51,107 bases of DNA from RGIG3077 sp045541475 (GCA_045541475.1 JAZQJI010000009.1:1-51107); one strand, 5' to 3'. Counted from the first letter of the stretch, positions 8,501 to 16,851 are shown. Made by a program: numbers and translations. The notes: generated by a model not told the origin, from the letters alone.

Positions 8501-9608
8501 ACCAACCACTGAAAGTGTAACCCGTTCTTGTAGGAGTTGGCAAAGTACCATAGGTCGAGCCATAAGTTACAGTTTTGCTTGCAGTAGAGCAAGTACCACC
8601 GTTTGCGTTGAAGGTAACAGTATAAGTTGGTTTTACAACCTTCCAAATCTGGTTGCTTGCTTTGGTGCACGTTGAAATATATACATTAGAAGCGCTGTCT
8701 ACCGTAAGGCACAAATTCTGATTATACATCAGTCGAATTATGTATCCGCCGTCAACGGCCTCAAATCCCCACCATTGCGTAGATTCGGCGCAATCATCAT
8801 ACAGATTTACATTTGCGCCGTTTGCGGGGGCACTGCCCCAGGCGTTTATAAGTCTTGTTGCAAATTTGGGCTTGATTTTATACTGCGATGTTGTGGGTGA
8901 AATATGCATAATCTGCTTGCTACTGCCCACAACTCCCGTTTCAACGGCAACGTTTGATTTGTTTGCATCAACTCCATCGGGAACGCTGAGATACTTTCCT
9001 GTGGAATTGCTTATTATGTAATAATCACCCTCGGTGATTGTGGCGTAATTAATGCTAGTGGTTGCAAAGTTTGGTCTGATTACGCCCCAATAGTATTTCG
9101 TTACACCTTCTGTGCTTGTATAAAAACTATTCTTATAATAACGCGTTAGCTTTTGGACGTATGTTCCGCTCCAATTTTGATGATACGTACTATAATCAGA
9201 TTCATATATAGCTACATGACCATATCCGCCGGTATATATTAAAATATCACCTTTCTGCGGTGTTGCTCCTTCTAATCTCTGCCACCCGGAAGCGGAAGGT
9301 ACTTTGTTTTTATCAGTAGAATAAGTTTTTGCGTCGCCATTGACAGGAGTAACTCCAAGATACGTATAATACTCCTTTATTAGCGCAACACACTCACCAC
9401 TTCCTACAGTAGCTCCCAATTTTGATTGAACCCACGCAATTGCCTGGTCAGCAGTAACGCTTGTAGCGCTTGCCTCTAAATCGCAATCCTTAGGAAACAC
9501 CGTTAACAAACCCAATAAAACAACAACGCTTGTAACAAAACTGATTATTCTTTTAGCCAAACCAAGCGGCAACAGCGATGCAAAAAACTTTTTGATGCAA
9601 TTTGTCAT
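5547..9608 (-). CDS. secreted CHAP-domain hydrolase with InlB repeats and dockerin
   Basis: A 1353-residue secreted protein. Residues 1-47 form an export signal with a hydrophobic stretch at 20-38. A CHAP domain spans about 52-180, with catalytic Cys73 (GSGECVAL) and His131 (GGYGHVAI) and an Asn near 145 (HQNW), predicting a peptidoglycan amidase or endopeptidase. Residues 188-327 look like a ricin/RICIN-type carbohydrate-binding fold with QxW-like ends (TQWWGF, NQIWKV). Nine Listeria-Bacteroides (InlB B) repeats follow (328-1152): six begin TVTFNANGG and three KVDPNGG. A GBS_Bsp-like segment (PTISSVYISD to YLNFVV) splits them. A ~90-residue pre-dockerin module (1168-1259) and a type I dockerin (two GDAN loops) end it. 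ATG 9608 has GGAGG eight bases upstream. The dockerin implies attachment to a cohesin on the surface. Confidence 0.9.
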   Translation of the reverse strand: MTNCIKKFFASLLPLGLAKRIISFVTSVVVLLGLLTVFPKDCDLEASATSVTADQAIAWVQSKLGATVGSGECVALIKEYYTYLGVTPVNGDAKTYSTDKNKVPSASGWQRLEGATPQKGDILIYTGGYGHVAIYESDYSTYHQNWSGTYVQKLTRYYKNSFYTSTEGVTKYYWGVIRPNFATTSINYATITEGDYYIISNSTGKYLSVPDGVDANKSNVAVETGVVGSSKQIMHISPTTSQYKIKPKFATRLINAWGSAPANGANVNLYDDCAESTQWWGFEAVDGGYIIRLMYNQNLCLTVDSASNVYISTCTKASNQIWKVVKPTYTVTFNANGGTCSTASKTVTYGSTYGTLPTPTRTGYTFSGWYTAASGGTKITADTKVSITAAQTLYAQWSANSYTVTFNANGGTCSTASKSVTYGSTYGTLPTPTRTGYTFSGWYTAASGGTKITADTKVSITAAQTLYAQWSTNQYTVTFNANGGSCSTASKSVTYGSTYGTLPTPTRTGYTFSGWYTATSNGTEITSTTKVTITSAQTLYAIWTANQYVLKVDPNGGKYQNSTEIVTVAPGLTYGTANLYSIGVATRTGYTLTGFFTAASGGVKIYEADGKCVPGTTYWNENNKYCYAGDLTVYAQWGEATKPTISSVYISDIDGKGYTVNCTATDNVAVDRVVFPTWTELNGQDDLQDDWWLKTSTAMGTQNGTTWSYRVNISDHNNETGAYITHIYAYDSVGNKTTYYLNFVVATPTVTFNANGGSCSTASKTVTYGSTYGTLPTPTRTGYTFGGWYTATSNGTEITSTTKVTTTSAQTLYAIWTANEYVLKVDPNGGIYSNSASVVTHSAKMIYGTSNNWYIWIATRTGYTLSGYYTAASGGVKIYEADGKCVPGTAYWSENNNYCYASDLTVYAQWTPNQYTVTFNANGGTCSTASKSVTYGSTYGTLPTPTRTGYTFSGWYTAASGGTKITADTTVSITAAQTLYAQWSTNQYTVTFNANGGICSTASKTVTYGSTYGTLPTPTRTGYTFGGWYTATSNGTEITSTTKVTITSAQTLCAIWIANEYVFKVDPNGGVYNNSTTVVTRSPNLIYGTSNWCSIGKATRTGYTLTGYYTAANGGTKVYDADGKCIKGTAYFNNSGLYCYTGNLTVYAQWAPMSVCTGVTCTSKTSAYMYADDKSTAILNNYSVTAEFSNGENIDITADCTLANTPSPYSLYWNAYDEGTPMQKFNVNVIYNGSNTAVADYCETNGTSIIGSVDVCVAQRGDANLDHNVDAKDAATIAKYTSQSAIVQNSDDLVLSEVDDELAKFVGDANGDCTIDAKDAATVAKYTSLSAGYAGELSESEKYVEIWNSIVSE
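6153..8627 (-). repeat. nine InlB B-type repeat units (DNA tandem repeats)
   Basis: Inside the CHAP-dockerin gene, units of about 70-95 codons repeat nine times, with long near-identical DNA blocks (for example around 6590, 6800, 7320, 8130, 8350 and 8570). Such near-identity suggests recent duplication and makes copy number likely to vary between strains. The units belong to two sub-families that alternate in groups, hinting that blocks of two to four units were duplicated together. Confidence 0.85.
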
Positions 9609-9891
9609 ATCATTTCCTCCATAACATTTAAGATTTTTCGTTTTTATTTAATCACGCACAAAAACAGCTGTTTGCAGTTCCCTCTTTTTTCCGGTGCTAT
9701 ATAATATGATTATATACGGGGAAAACTATAATCATTCTTTTATTCTAAACTTCAAAACCACACAGCACCCAAAAGGCAACGCAACAGCTAACCCAATGTG
9801 ACTATATTTGTTTGTATTATAGTCTATTAAGGCTAATTTGTCAAGTCTCTTTAGTCATTTGTGATAAAATCGATTAAAAAGGAGAGATTAT
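9609..9891. promoter_or_regulatory. divergent intergenic region with palindrome
   Basis: Between the CHAP-dockerin gene (minus) and an XRE regulator (plus). It has a perfect palindrome TATATAAT-atg-ATTATATA at 9698-9716 that could be a minus-strand -10 region or an operator for the neighbouring regulator. TTGTCA at 9838-9843 may be the -35 of the plus-strand gene, but its -10 is unclear. Confidence 0.35.
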
Positions 9892-10257
9892 ATGGCACAT
9901 TATCAAAGAATACGTGATTTGCGTGAAGACTCCGATAAAACACAAACGGATATAGCGACTTTTCTCGGTACAACAGCGCAATACTATGGAAAATATGAGA
10001 AGGGCGACCGCGAGTTGCCTTTTACACGCGCGATTGAGCTCGCAAAATATTACAATGTCAGTTTGGATTATCTGGCAGGAAGAACCAACACGAAACAAAC
10101 GCGCTTTGATACCTCTTTAAATAAAGACGAAATGAAAATGCTGCAGCAATTCCGCAAGCTGTCTGAGCGAAACAAGGGAAAAGCAGAGTTTTTCTTCGAA
10201 CAGCTTTTAGAAAGCCAGACAGAAACCGAAAACGAGGCTGATAAAAAAGACGCTTGA
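9892..10257 (+). CDS. XRE-family transcriptional regulator
   Basis: A 121-residue regulator with an N-terminal Cro/C1 helix-turn-helix (residues 5-62: IRDLREDSDKTQTDIATFLG, then YYGKYEKGDRELP) and the common FTRAIELAKYYNVSLDYLAG continuation, followed by a helical, Glu-rich tail likely to dimerise. ATG 9892 has AAGGAGAG ten bases upstream. It is divergent from the CHAP-dockerin gene and may control it or itself; no target is certain. It ends at the bidirectional terminator shared with the helicase gene. Confidence 0.85.
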   Translation: MAHYQRIRDLREDSDKTQTDIATFLGTTAQYYGKYEKGDRELPFTRAIELAKYYNVSLDYLAGRTNTKQTRFDTSLNKDEMKMLQQFRKLSERNKGKAEFFFEQLLESQTETENEADKKDA

Positions 10258-10288
10258 TAACAATAACAATGAATAACACAATGCTATA

Positions 10289-10325
10289 AAAAACTGCTGC
10301 GGCCATAATGGCTACAGCAGTTTTC
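10289..10325. terminator. bidirectional terminator between convergent genes
   Basis: Arms AAAACTGCTG and CAGCAGTTTT around a GGCCATAATGGC-like loop; T runs follow on both strands. It ends the XRE gene on plus and the helicase operon on minus. Confidence 0.8.
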
Positions 10326-10454
10326 TTTCGCTTTATCAATCTACAATTTGCTTGCTCCACCACGCACTTACACGCCAAGCAGAATAGCCATGCAAACTCA
10401 AGACATGGATACTCTGTTGCTTACAATCTACCAAGATCACACCAAACTCAATCT

Positions 10455-13400
10455 CTACTTGATTTTATTAAAGAAATCAATCAGAATTGTTTTGATGTAG
10501 TTATACCTACGTGCGTATGAATTCTCAACGCGGATCAACTCAAACCCATGTGCTCTGCAAATTTCATTCTTTTCTTTATCACGACGCTTAACCACCTCGT
10601 CTTCAAAATGCTCTTTTCCATCAAGTTCTATTGCAAGTAAAGGCATATTCTGATTGCCCGAGTTCTTCTCATAAACAACAAAATCAAATCTGCCTGTATA
10701 AAACAATTTGCTGTGTGCAATGTTCTGTTTAAACACCTGCGATATAGCGACTTCGCGTTGTACGGTGCATTTCCCGTTTTGCAGGATATTTCCTAACGCA
10801 TGGTTTAAATTGGTCAAGAATGCCTCCTCGGTTTCCGTACTATATGGTTTAATACCAAGAGCGCGAGAACTTACCGACTTTGGAGTGATGACAGACTTTC
10901 CGTTGGTTCTGACATATTCTACAAGTTCGTAAATATCGTCAGTTTCATTATTGCCGCACAATCTCTCTATGACTTGCATGCTCGAAAGAATTATCAATTG
11001 CTCTTTTGCTCTTGATGTTGCAACATTGATTAGCTCCTTATTATTTTTCAGCCAATCATATGTCTTTTTTTGTGTTTTATCCGTAAGTGCAAGCGAAAAT
11101 ATAATTATATCTTTTTCGTCTCCTTGAAAAGCATGTACTGTTCCACAAGTAACATTATTAACACCGTTTTCTTTCGTCATAGAATTTATGCAGTCTTTCT
11201 GATTAGCAAACGGAGTTATTACTCCAATGCATTTATCCTTGTTCTGCAATGCAAATTCTACGATTTTTTCGGCTTCATAGGGCGCAGTATTCTTGTAAGT
11301 TGTAGTGTTGTTTGGGATTTCGCAGAACACAAGCGGATTCTCATTTTTTGAATCGGTCATAATATTAAGTTTGTTATTATAGTACTTTTTGTTGCTAAAA
11401 CCGATAATATCTTTATGGCATCGATAATGATAACTCAGCAATATCTCATCGCTGACCGAATCGCACGCAAGAAATGTCTTGTATATGGAGTTCTCAACAT
11501 AATCATATTCCTTCGAAACCTGATATTTCTTGCGCAATGTTATGTTATCGGCATTGTCAATCAAAATTACTGGACTCAGCTGTTGCGGATCGCCAACAAG
11601 CATGAGCGTATTTGCTCGCAAAATCGGAACAAGTGACATTGCTATATTGCATTGACTGGCCTCGTCAATAATGCACATATCAAAATACGATTTAGGCTCT
11701 CCAAGATTATGCGCTGATATACATGTTGTAACCACAATTGGAAACACTCGCATCAGCTTTTTCAAATTTTCTTCAGAATTGAGATATTTTGAAAAGAGAT
11801 TGAGTCTTTCTTCATCATCGTTTAAATACAGTATTCCTCTAAAATCGTCGTACTTCGGCTCCTGCAATCGTTTGATATATTTTGCAGATGTGTAATACAA
11901 ATACTTTTTGAATTCATCTTCATCATTGTCAAGCAACTGCAATGCACTCTGCGTTGTTACTGAACCGATTTCATTAATTCTGCTTCTCACATCGTTCAGT
12001 TGTCTTGCGTGCAAATCAACTTGAAAATTGAAATTAGTATTGTTGCTGACAAGTTTTTCAATTGTTTCTTCCCTCTCCTTAAGATCGAGAAGCTCCTCGT
12101 GTCTTTTTAAAAGTTCGGTAAGTTTTTTGGTTCGTTCGGTTTTATCGTTGCGGTTTTTATCCAGAGTTTTATCAAATATCGCAATTGATTTTGTGTTTTT
12201 AATAAGTTGTAATATATACTTTATGGCTTTGCTATTTACATCCTTATTTCCAACTCTGAGAATAGGAAACGGAATAATTCTGTCACGATATTTAATTGAA
12301 GATAATCTCTTGAAAACGCTATCAATGGGGTGATTATTATACGAGGAAAACAGTACTGTCCTCTCATTGAAAAAAGCTGTAGTTATGGTGTTTATGATTG
12401 TATTTGTCTTTCCTGTCCCGGGCGGGCCCTGAATGTATGTAAGCGGATACTTTACAGCGTTGTGGATCGCAAGAAGTTGGTCAAGATTCACACTTCTGTT
12501 AAGCAAAGCAATGGGATAATCTTTTCTCCTTCTTGAAGGCGTTGTTATGTCACCGAAAAATGCCTTTATCGGTGCTGTGACATTACCGGTTTCATACATA
12601 TCAATAATCGCTGCATACTCATTGTTAAGATCAACATGACAATTCATACCGATTGCAACAATATATGGAATATCATCTACCTGACAAGCGTACTTGCTTG
12701 AAGCGATAATTCTATCGCAGATAACCTCTTTGTTTTCTGCAATATTATCAAGAAGATAAAAATCATCGGCATCAAGGAATTTTCGGATGCTCATTTTGCT
12801 TGTTCCGTCTACAGCAAACTCTTTGGATATGATTATGTCATCATCAGGAACAAGCATGTGACGTTTTACATCAAGATTAAGCTTTTTGTATGCAAGTATA
12901 TAAAGACCGTCTTTGTGGTTTATGCTCAACACATTCATTCCCAATTGCACAAACCAACCCTTTTTGATGTTTTTCTCGTCAGTAGTTTTTTTCTGGAAAC
13001 TTGCAACAATTGTTTTAAACTGTTCATCAGAAAGAATGTGTCCGTTCGGGTTCAGAACGTCAAGGTCGAGCTTTTCTACCAACGAATAATTGCTGTTGTA
13101 GGGTGTACAGTCAAGCTTGTTACAATCCGCAAGATAATTAAGAATTTTCAAATTAGCTGTGTTATGGAAAATGCTATCGTATTTTTCGGGATACAAAGCA
13201 AGATCCTGAACCAAGTGGTAATTTACAGGCTGATAAGATCCTTCGATTACTGCTGACGCAACAATAGACTCAATGTATACAAAAAGGCTTGTGCATTGTA
13301 AGCTGCCAAGGTGCAAACCGTCAACCTGCAATGATTTGCGATTCACGTCAACTTCTTTTATCCCAACCCAGTATTTAGTTGTTTCATCCTTTTTATTCTT

Positions 13401-13466
13401 ATATTCTATGTATAGCCATTTTCCTTCGTGTATCGCTCTAAAAATATCTTTACACACATTATTCAA
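10455..13466 (-). CDS. SF1 helicase with WYL-like N-terminus and C-terminal nuclease domain
   Basis: About 1003 residues. The first 80 or so (CKDIFRAIHEGKWLYIEYKN to YIESIVASAV) resemble a WYL-type ligand-sensing fold. An AAA/superfamily 1 (Upf1/DNA2-like) helicase core follows: Walker A GPPGTGKT near 346, a coiled segment, DEASQ near 600, GDPQQLSP near 622, and VHAFQGDEKDIII with NVATSRAKEQLIIL near 800-825. The C-terminus (RFDFVVYEK, AIELDGKEH, RAHGFELIRV) matches a DUF2726/DUF559-like PD-(D/E)XK nuclease. I chose TTG 13466 because AAAGAGG lies nine bases upstream; ATG 13493 or 13523 are alternatives. It is the last gene of an operon with a HEPN-like protein. Nucleic-acid unwinding plus cleavage fits antiviral defence; this is inferred. 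Confidence 0.85.
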   Translation of the reverse strand: MNNVCKDIFRAIHEGKWLYIEYKNKKDETTKYWVGIKEVDVNRKSLQVDGLHLGSLQCTSLFVYIESIVASAVIEGSYQPVNYHLVQDLALYPEKYDSIFHNTANLKILNYLADCNKLDCTPYNSNYSLVEKLDLDVLNPNGHILSDEQFKTIVASFQKKTTDEKNIKKGWFVQLGMNVLSINHKDGLYILAYKKLNLDVKRHMLVPDDDIIISKEFAVDGTSKMSIRKFLDADDFYLLDNIAENKEVICDRIIASSKYACQVDDIPYIVAIGMNCHVDLNNEYAAIIDMYETGNVTAPIKAFFGDITTPSRRRKDYPIALLNRSVNLDQLLAIHNAVKYPLTYIQGPPGTGKTNTIINTITTAFFNERTVLFSSYNNHPIDSVFKRLSSIKYRDRIIPFPILRVGNKDVNSKAIKYILQLIKNTKSIAIFDKTLDKNRNDKTERTKKLTELLKRHEELLDLKEREETIEKLVSNNTNFNFQVDLHARQLNDVRSRINEIGSVTTQSALQLLDNDEDEFKKYLYYTSAKYIKRLQEPKYDDFRGILYLNDDEERLNLFSKYLNSEENLKKLMRVFPIVVTTCISAHNLGEPKSYFDMCIIDEASQCNIAMSLVPILRANTLMLVGDPQQLSPVILIDNADNITLRKKYQVSKEYDYVENSIYKTFLACDSVSDEILLSYHYRCHKDIIGFSNKKYYNNKLNIMTDSKNENPLVFCEIPNNTTTYKNTAPYEAEKIVEFALQNKDKCIGVITPFANQKDCINSMTKENGVNNVTCGTVHAFQGDEKDIIIFSLALTDKTQKKTYDWLKNNKELINVATSRAKEQLIILSSMQVIERLCGNNETDDIYELVEYVRTNGKSVITPKSVSSRALGIKPYSTETEEAFLTNLNHALGNILQNGKCTVQREVAISQVFKQNIAHSKLFYTGRFDFVVYEKNSGNQNMPLLAIELDGKEHFEDEVVKRRDKEKNEICRAHGFELIRVENSYARRYNYIKTILIDFFNKIK

Positions 13467-13572
13467 ATCATCACATCCTCTTTGCAATTTCATCTTCGGT
13501 GTTTCTCTGTTCAATCGTTGCATCTGAACTTGTATTAGCTGTAGTGGCGTCTGCCAATAAACAAGAATCGAT

Positions 13573-14652
13573 CTATTCGTCTTGTAGATTCGGAAGTTCA
13601 GCCAGGCAATCTGCCAAATAATCCAGATTGGGCATTTCAATCTTTGGAATAATTTCTTCCAAATCATTCATCGCTTCAACTACCGCACGGCCCACGTCTT
13701 CAATTATAGGCAATAAAGCTTCTTGCATATAGGATGATAATTGTATGAGCATTCCGTTTAACGCAGAAAATACAGCAGTTATATCTTCTTGGGTATATAT
13801 TTTATCTTCCATTACAAAAACAGCAGTTTTTAACTGAGAATTAGCACTGTTCAATTCTCTTTGAACCATTTCGAATGTATCCACATCCATTGTATGATGG
13901 TGCATAGTATCGTTTCTGTAGTTTCTAAACGATTCTACTTTTTGAGCAAGTAGTTTCAGTTCTTTGTTATCTGAAAACAACACATCCCACAAGCTTTTGC
14001 ACCTTGTACGACTTATAATTTGAACTATTTCTTCCTTAGTCAGCGTTTTAAGATTGTCGTCCGAAAGTTCTTCGTCAACGATTTGATCAAGATCAACGCC
14101 CAATCTTCTATCGTCAAACAAATATGATGTGATTTCGCTGTAATCTAATAGTTCAAAAGCGTTTTCGGTTAATTTGCCACCTGTTTTCTTTTTGATTTTA
14201 GCAATTAATTCGGTCGAAAATGTTTTAGAAACCCATTCGCAGCCAAAAGCTTTTACTATTGTCATATACATTATTTCTCTTAATCTTCGTTCAAAAACAC
14301 CAAAAGGTTTCATCAATCGACAACAAAAAGACAAACTGGCGTCATCGTAAGTACAGATTATGGAAAAGTCGGAGCGGTGCCTTCCTGAACACAGTTTATC
14401 TCTTACCATACTTAATATCCTTGAAGATCTGGCTTCGCTGTAATCACATTCTATTTTTAAATATACTACATCATTAGAACTATTCGATATTTTATATGGA
14501 AGAGAATGTGTTTCGCTACTACTTGCTTCGAAAATCAGATTATTTGAGTCTGTATTTGGAAATACCAATTGGAGTGTTTCAAAAACACTTTGCAGAAGAT
14601 CTTTTCTTTCGGAAGACGTTTTCTTCCATAAGATCATAAAATCAATTTCCAT
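13573..14652 (-). CDS. HEPN-like protein, second gene of helicase operon
   Basis: A 359-residue soluble protein without close family recognition. Near residue 243-251 it has SFRNYRNDTMHHH, matching the R-X4-H catalytic motif (R246, H251, Asn after the Arg) of HEPN ribonucleases, inside a predicted helix of a region (about 165-290) that is mostly helical as expected for HEPN. The N-terminal 110 residues look like a separate alpha/beta domain. The C-terminal 70 residues are helical and acidic. ATG 14652 has GGAGG. It follows the unknown 135-residue gene by 21 bases and precedes the helicase by about 100 bases. A toxic RNase restrained or activated by the helicase would be a plausible arrangement, but it is inference. 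Confidence 0.65.
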   Translation of the reverse strand: MEIDFMILWKKTSSERKDLLQSVFETLQLVFPNTDSNNLIFEASSSETHSLPYKISNSSNDVVYLKIECDYSEARSSRILSMVRDKLCSGRHRSDFSIICTYDDASLSFCCRLMKPFGVFERRLREIMYMTIVKAFGCEWVSKTFSTELIAKIKKKTGGKLTENAFELLDYSEITSYLFDDRRLGVDLDQIVDEELSDDNLKTLTKEEIVQIISRTRCKSLWDVLFSDNKELKLLAQKVESFRNYRNDTMHHHTMDVDTFEMVQRELNSANSQLKTAVFVMEDKIYTQEDITAVFSALNGMLIQLSSYMQEALLPIIEDVGRAVVEAMNDLEEIIPKIEMPNLDYLADCLAELPNLQDE

Positions 14653-14673
14653 CGTTTTCCCTCCGTCATCTGC

Positions 14674-15081
14674 TTATACATCCCTATCGGTTTTGACGTA
14701 TGGTCTTTGTATTTCGTTAGGCTGTTCTGCAAGCTGCAGCAATCTTGTAAGTGCAATAATAAACCATTCACGATTTTCAGGAGAAAGCAAATTCCCACAA
14801 TAATCCCAATGCGTAATAGAACGCCATTGTGAGAAAACGGCTGATCCAAGCAGATTTACATCATAGATTGAATCGATGATTCTACGCAGGTTGTCAGGAT
14901 TATAAAACACATCAGCATTAGGGTATGCTCGTATAAATGACTTTCCCAAATCCATTACAAACCCAAGCCGAATGCAATCTTCGCCAAAGTATTCTTCAAG
15001 ATAATAGCCGCTGGTTTCAGGAGATTTATATAAGTTCAAATATTTTTTGGCGAACTCCTTGATCGAATCGGTATTCTTCAT
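14674..15081 (-). CDS. uncharacterised protein, first gene of helicase operon
   Basis: A 135-residue soluble protein. I cannot name the family, though the pattern FGEDCIRLGFVMDLGKSF, LLGSAVFSQWRSITHWDY and PENREWFIIALTRL is like small conserved hypothetical proteins of Firmicutes. ATG 15081 is used because AAGGA lies 11 bases upstream and the predicted promoter (15128-15156) would put the start of transcription downstream of any earlier start codon. The Trp/Tyr-rich middle (QWRSITHWDYCG) may form a ligand pocket. As the leading gene of a HEPN and helicase operon it could be a sensor or an antitoxin. Confidence 0.6.
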   Translation of the reverse strand: MKNTDSIKEFAKKYLNLYKSPETSGYYLEEYFGEDCIRLGFVMDLGKSFIRAYPNADVFYNPDNLRRIIDSIYDVNLLGSAVFSQWRSITHWDYCGNLLSPENREWFIIALTRLLQLAEQPNEIQRPYVKTDRDV

Positions 15082-15127
15082 AACAGCCCGTATCCTTCCA
15101 TGTGAACATATACAACCATTCAGTTTT

Positions 15128-15156
15128 AGTATACCATATTTTCTCATATAACACAA
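15128..15156 (-). promoter_or_regulatory. promoter of the HEPN-helicase operon
   Basis: On the minus strand TTGTGT (15156-15151), 17 bases, TATACT (15133-15128). Spacing is ideal and the first gene starts about 40 bases downstream. Confidence 0.65.
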
Positions 15157-15548
15157 TGACTTAAGACGGAACTAAACCTTCCCATACTTTCACACCTTAT
15201 GGTGATGTTAATATGATGAGGGTTGATTGTTAATATGTTTCTCTGTAGCAACGCTCGCCGTCCGGTATATATCCCGCCATAAAAAGCATAATAATTATAT
15301 GACTGAATTTTACGCAGCATTATACCATGGTGAATAACACATCAAAATTTACACTATTTTTTGATGTGTACTATGCGCTTGCGCAAAGCAAATCAAAAAA
15401 CGCCTGATTTTTAATTTGCTTTCAACCTTCTTGTTGTCTTATCTATCAAACAAAATCCACCCGACGTTCTACAACATCGGGTGTTTTTCATTCAACTCTA
15501 TCTGATATACAATCTATTTCCTATATCAAACAGTGCCGCTACTTCTTT
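15157..15548. other. intergenic region with hairpin and repeat
   Basis: No gene is seen between the operon promoter and the RhuM-family gene. It contains a hairpin at 15458-15483 (CACCCGA and TCGGGTG) followed by TTTTT on plus and a weaker T-rich stretch on minus, a likely terminator for the RhuM-family gene, and a copy of the 40-bp repeat at 15498-15537. Confidence 0.5.
15498..15537 (-). repeat. 40-bp repeat, copy 1 (encodes DIGNRLYIR tail)
   Basis: 35 of 40 bases match 16852-16891. On the minus strand both copies read A-L-(F/L)-DIGNRLYIR followed by stop. Here it sits right after the RhuM-family stop without its own start; in the second copy it forms the end of a short AbrB-family protein. 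It looks like the 3' end of a gene family left behind twice. Confidence 0.75.
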
Positions 15549-16577
15549 TCACACATTACGCTTTCCGCCCTTGGATTCCAGCATTTTCTTCACAGATATA
15601 TCAAAATCAGAGGTGATTTTCTGCGTTTTATTAAATTCGTCATATTCCGCCTCTGCCTTTTTGTCGGCCTGCTTTTTGGAGATTTTGCCTTTGTCACGGA
15701 GAATTTCATAACGGCGGAAGTTCAGAAACTCATTGACGCTTGCCTCAAATTCCTCCATTGTGAATGTGTTTTCACGCTCAATCAAGTCCTCGATATAATC
15801 GAAATAGCCGGTTACAGTTCTTTCAAGCTGACGAATCTGCTTTTCATCAAGATAATTCTTCGCAACCGTTACATCCGATTTCAGAATACGACCGCCGGGA
15901 GCATTTTTCCATGTTGTCAGCCCCATATTGTCTTTTTCACGGTCGGCAGATGTGTATATGATTTCTGCGGCAGTCTGTCCTGTGATAGCATAGTGGAACT
16001 TATTCTGCACCGTAGCATAAAAACGCTTGGTAACTTCTGCCTGCTTGTCATAGTCAATACTGCATTCTGCAAAAATATCCGTAATCTGCTGCCATATCCT
16101 GCGTTCGCTGGCACGGATAGAGCGAACTCTCTCCAAGAGCTCACGGAAATAATCCTTGCCGAATACTGCCTCGCCTTGTTTCAGACGCTCATCATCCATA
16201 GCAAAGCCTTTTATCATATATTCTTTCAGAACACCGGTCGCCCAGATGCGAAACTTTGTCGCCTGACGGGAATTTACACGATATCCGACAGAGATAATTG
16301 CGTCAAGGTTGTAAAAATCTACATTACGCTTTACCTGCCTGCTACCCTCGGTTTGAACTATTTCCATTTTGGAAACAGTTGATTCCTCGCTAAGTTCGCC
16401 CTCTTCATAGATATTTTTCAGATGCTTGCTGATAGCCGGCGTATTCACTGCGAATAAATCAGCCATTGCTTTCTGTGTTACCCATATACTGTCATTCTGC
16501 AACACTGCATTTACAGCAACATCTGATTCGTCGGAATGATACAGCACATAGTGTATTTGCTTATTCATATCATTCAT
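15549..16577 (-). CDS. RhuM-family protein
   Basis: A 342-residue member of the RhuM (COG3943) family of virulence-associated or phage-related proteins. Typical parts are the N-terminal DNA-binding region (SIWVTQKAMADLFAVNTPAISKHLKNIYEEGEL), VDFYNLDAIISVGYRVNS, the ATKFRIWATGVLKEYMIKGFAMDDERL block and, C-terminally, FHYAITGQTAAEIIYTSADREKDNMGLTTWK. The helix-turn-helix suggests DNA binding; the molecular role is not established. ATG 16577 has GGAGG nine bases upstream, better than TTG 16583. RhuM genes are frequent in genomic islands and beside restriction systems, which fits this neighbourhood. Confidence 0.9.
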   Translation of the reverse strand: MNDMNKQIHYVLYHSDESDVAVNAVLQNDSIWVTQKAMADLFAVNTPAISKHLKNIYEEGELSEESTVSKMEIVQTEGSRQVKRNVDFYNLDAIISVGYRVNSRQATKFRIWATGVLKEYMIKGFAMDDERLKQGEAVFGKDYFRELLERVRSIRASERRIWQQITDIFAECSIDYDKQAEVTKRFYATVQNKFHYAITGQTAAEIIYTSADREKDNMGLTTWKNAPGGRILKSDVTVAKNYLDEKQIRQLERTVTGYFDYIEDLIERENTFTMEEFEASVNEFLNFRRYEILRDKGKISKKQADKKAEAEYDEFNKTQKITSDFDISVKKMLESKGGKRNV

Positions 16578-16652
16578 TACCAAACACCTCCGTCAAGCTT
16601 CTCCTTTGCGTTAGCTAATAGGCTCGTTTTCCAATTCTGTAACCATATTACA

Positions 16653-16678
16653 CGATTCGATATGCACATACCGAATCG
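16653..16678. promoter_or_regulatory. operator-like palindrome upstream of the RhuM-family gene
   Basis: Arms CGATTCG (16653-16659) and CGAATCG (16672-16678) separated by 12 bases, about 80-100 bases upstream of the gene. A TTGACG that could be a minus-strand -35 lies beyond it, so the palindrome would cover the -10 area. Candidate site for the RhuM-family protein or the AbrB-like protein. Confidence 0.4.
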
Positions 16679-16787
16679 ATAAATTACATTTATATTATCC
16701 GTCAAAGTGAAACGTGTACAATTACTCATTTTTGATTATACAACAAAATGCCTGTAAAATCAAGCCGAAGCGGCGCAAAGCATTGTG

Positions 16788-16843
16788 CAAAACAAAAGCA
16801 ACAATCAAACGGCGAATTTGGTGTTGATTGTTGCTTTTTGTGT
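16788..16843. repeat. hairpin repeat, copy 2
   Basis: Arms AAAAGCAACAATCAA (16794-16808) and complement (16824-16838), same loop start ACGGCGA and same trailing TGTGTTC as the copy at 5304-5347. It lies just beyond the stop of the short AbrB-like gene and may act as its terminator on the minus strand. Confidence 0.75.
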
Positions 16844-16851
16844 GTTCGACT

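Noticed and set aside
6153..8627. Several plus-strand frames opposite the InlB-repeat region
   Set aside because: They recur with the repeat period, are Cys/Arg/Ser-rich and have no ribosome sites: shadows of the real gene.
16794..16838. CRISPR-like or transposon-end repeat
   Set aside because: Only two copies 11 kb apart, no spacers, no transposase, same orientation; best treated as a hairpin repeat.
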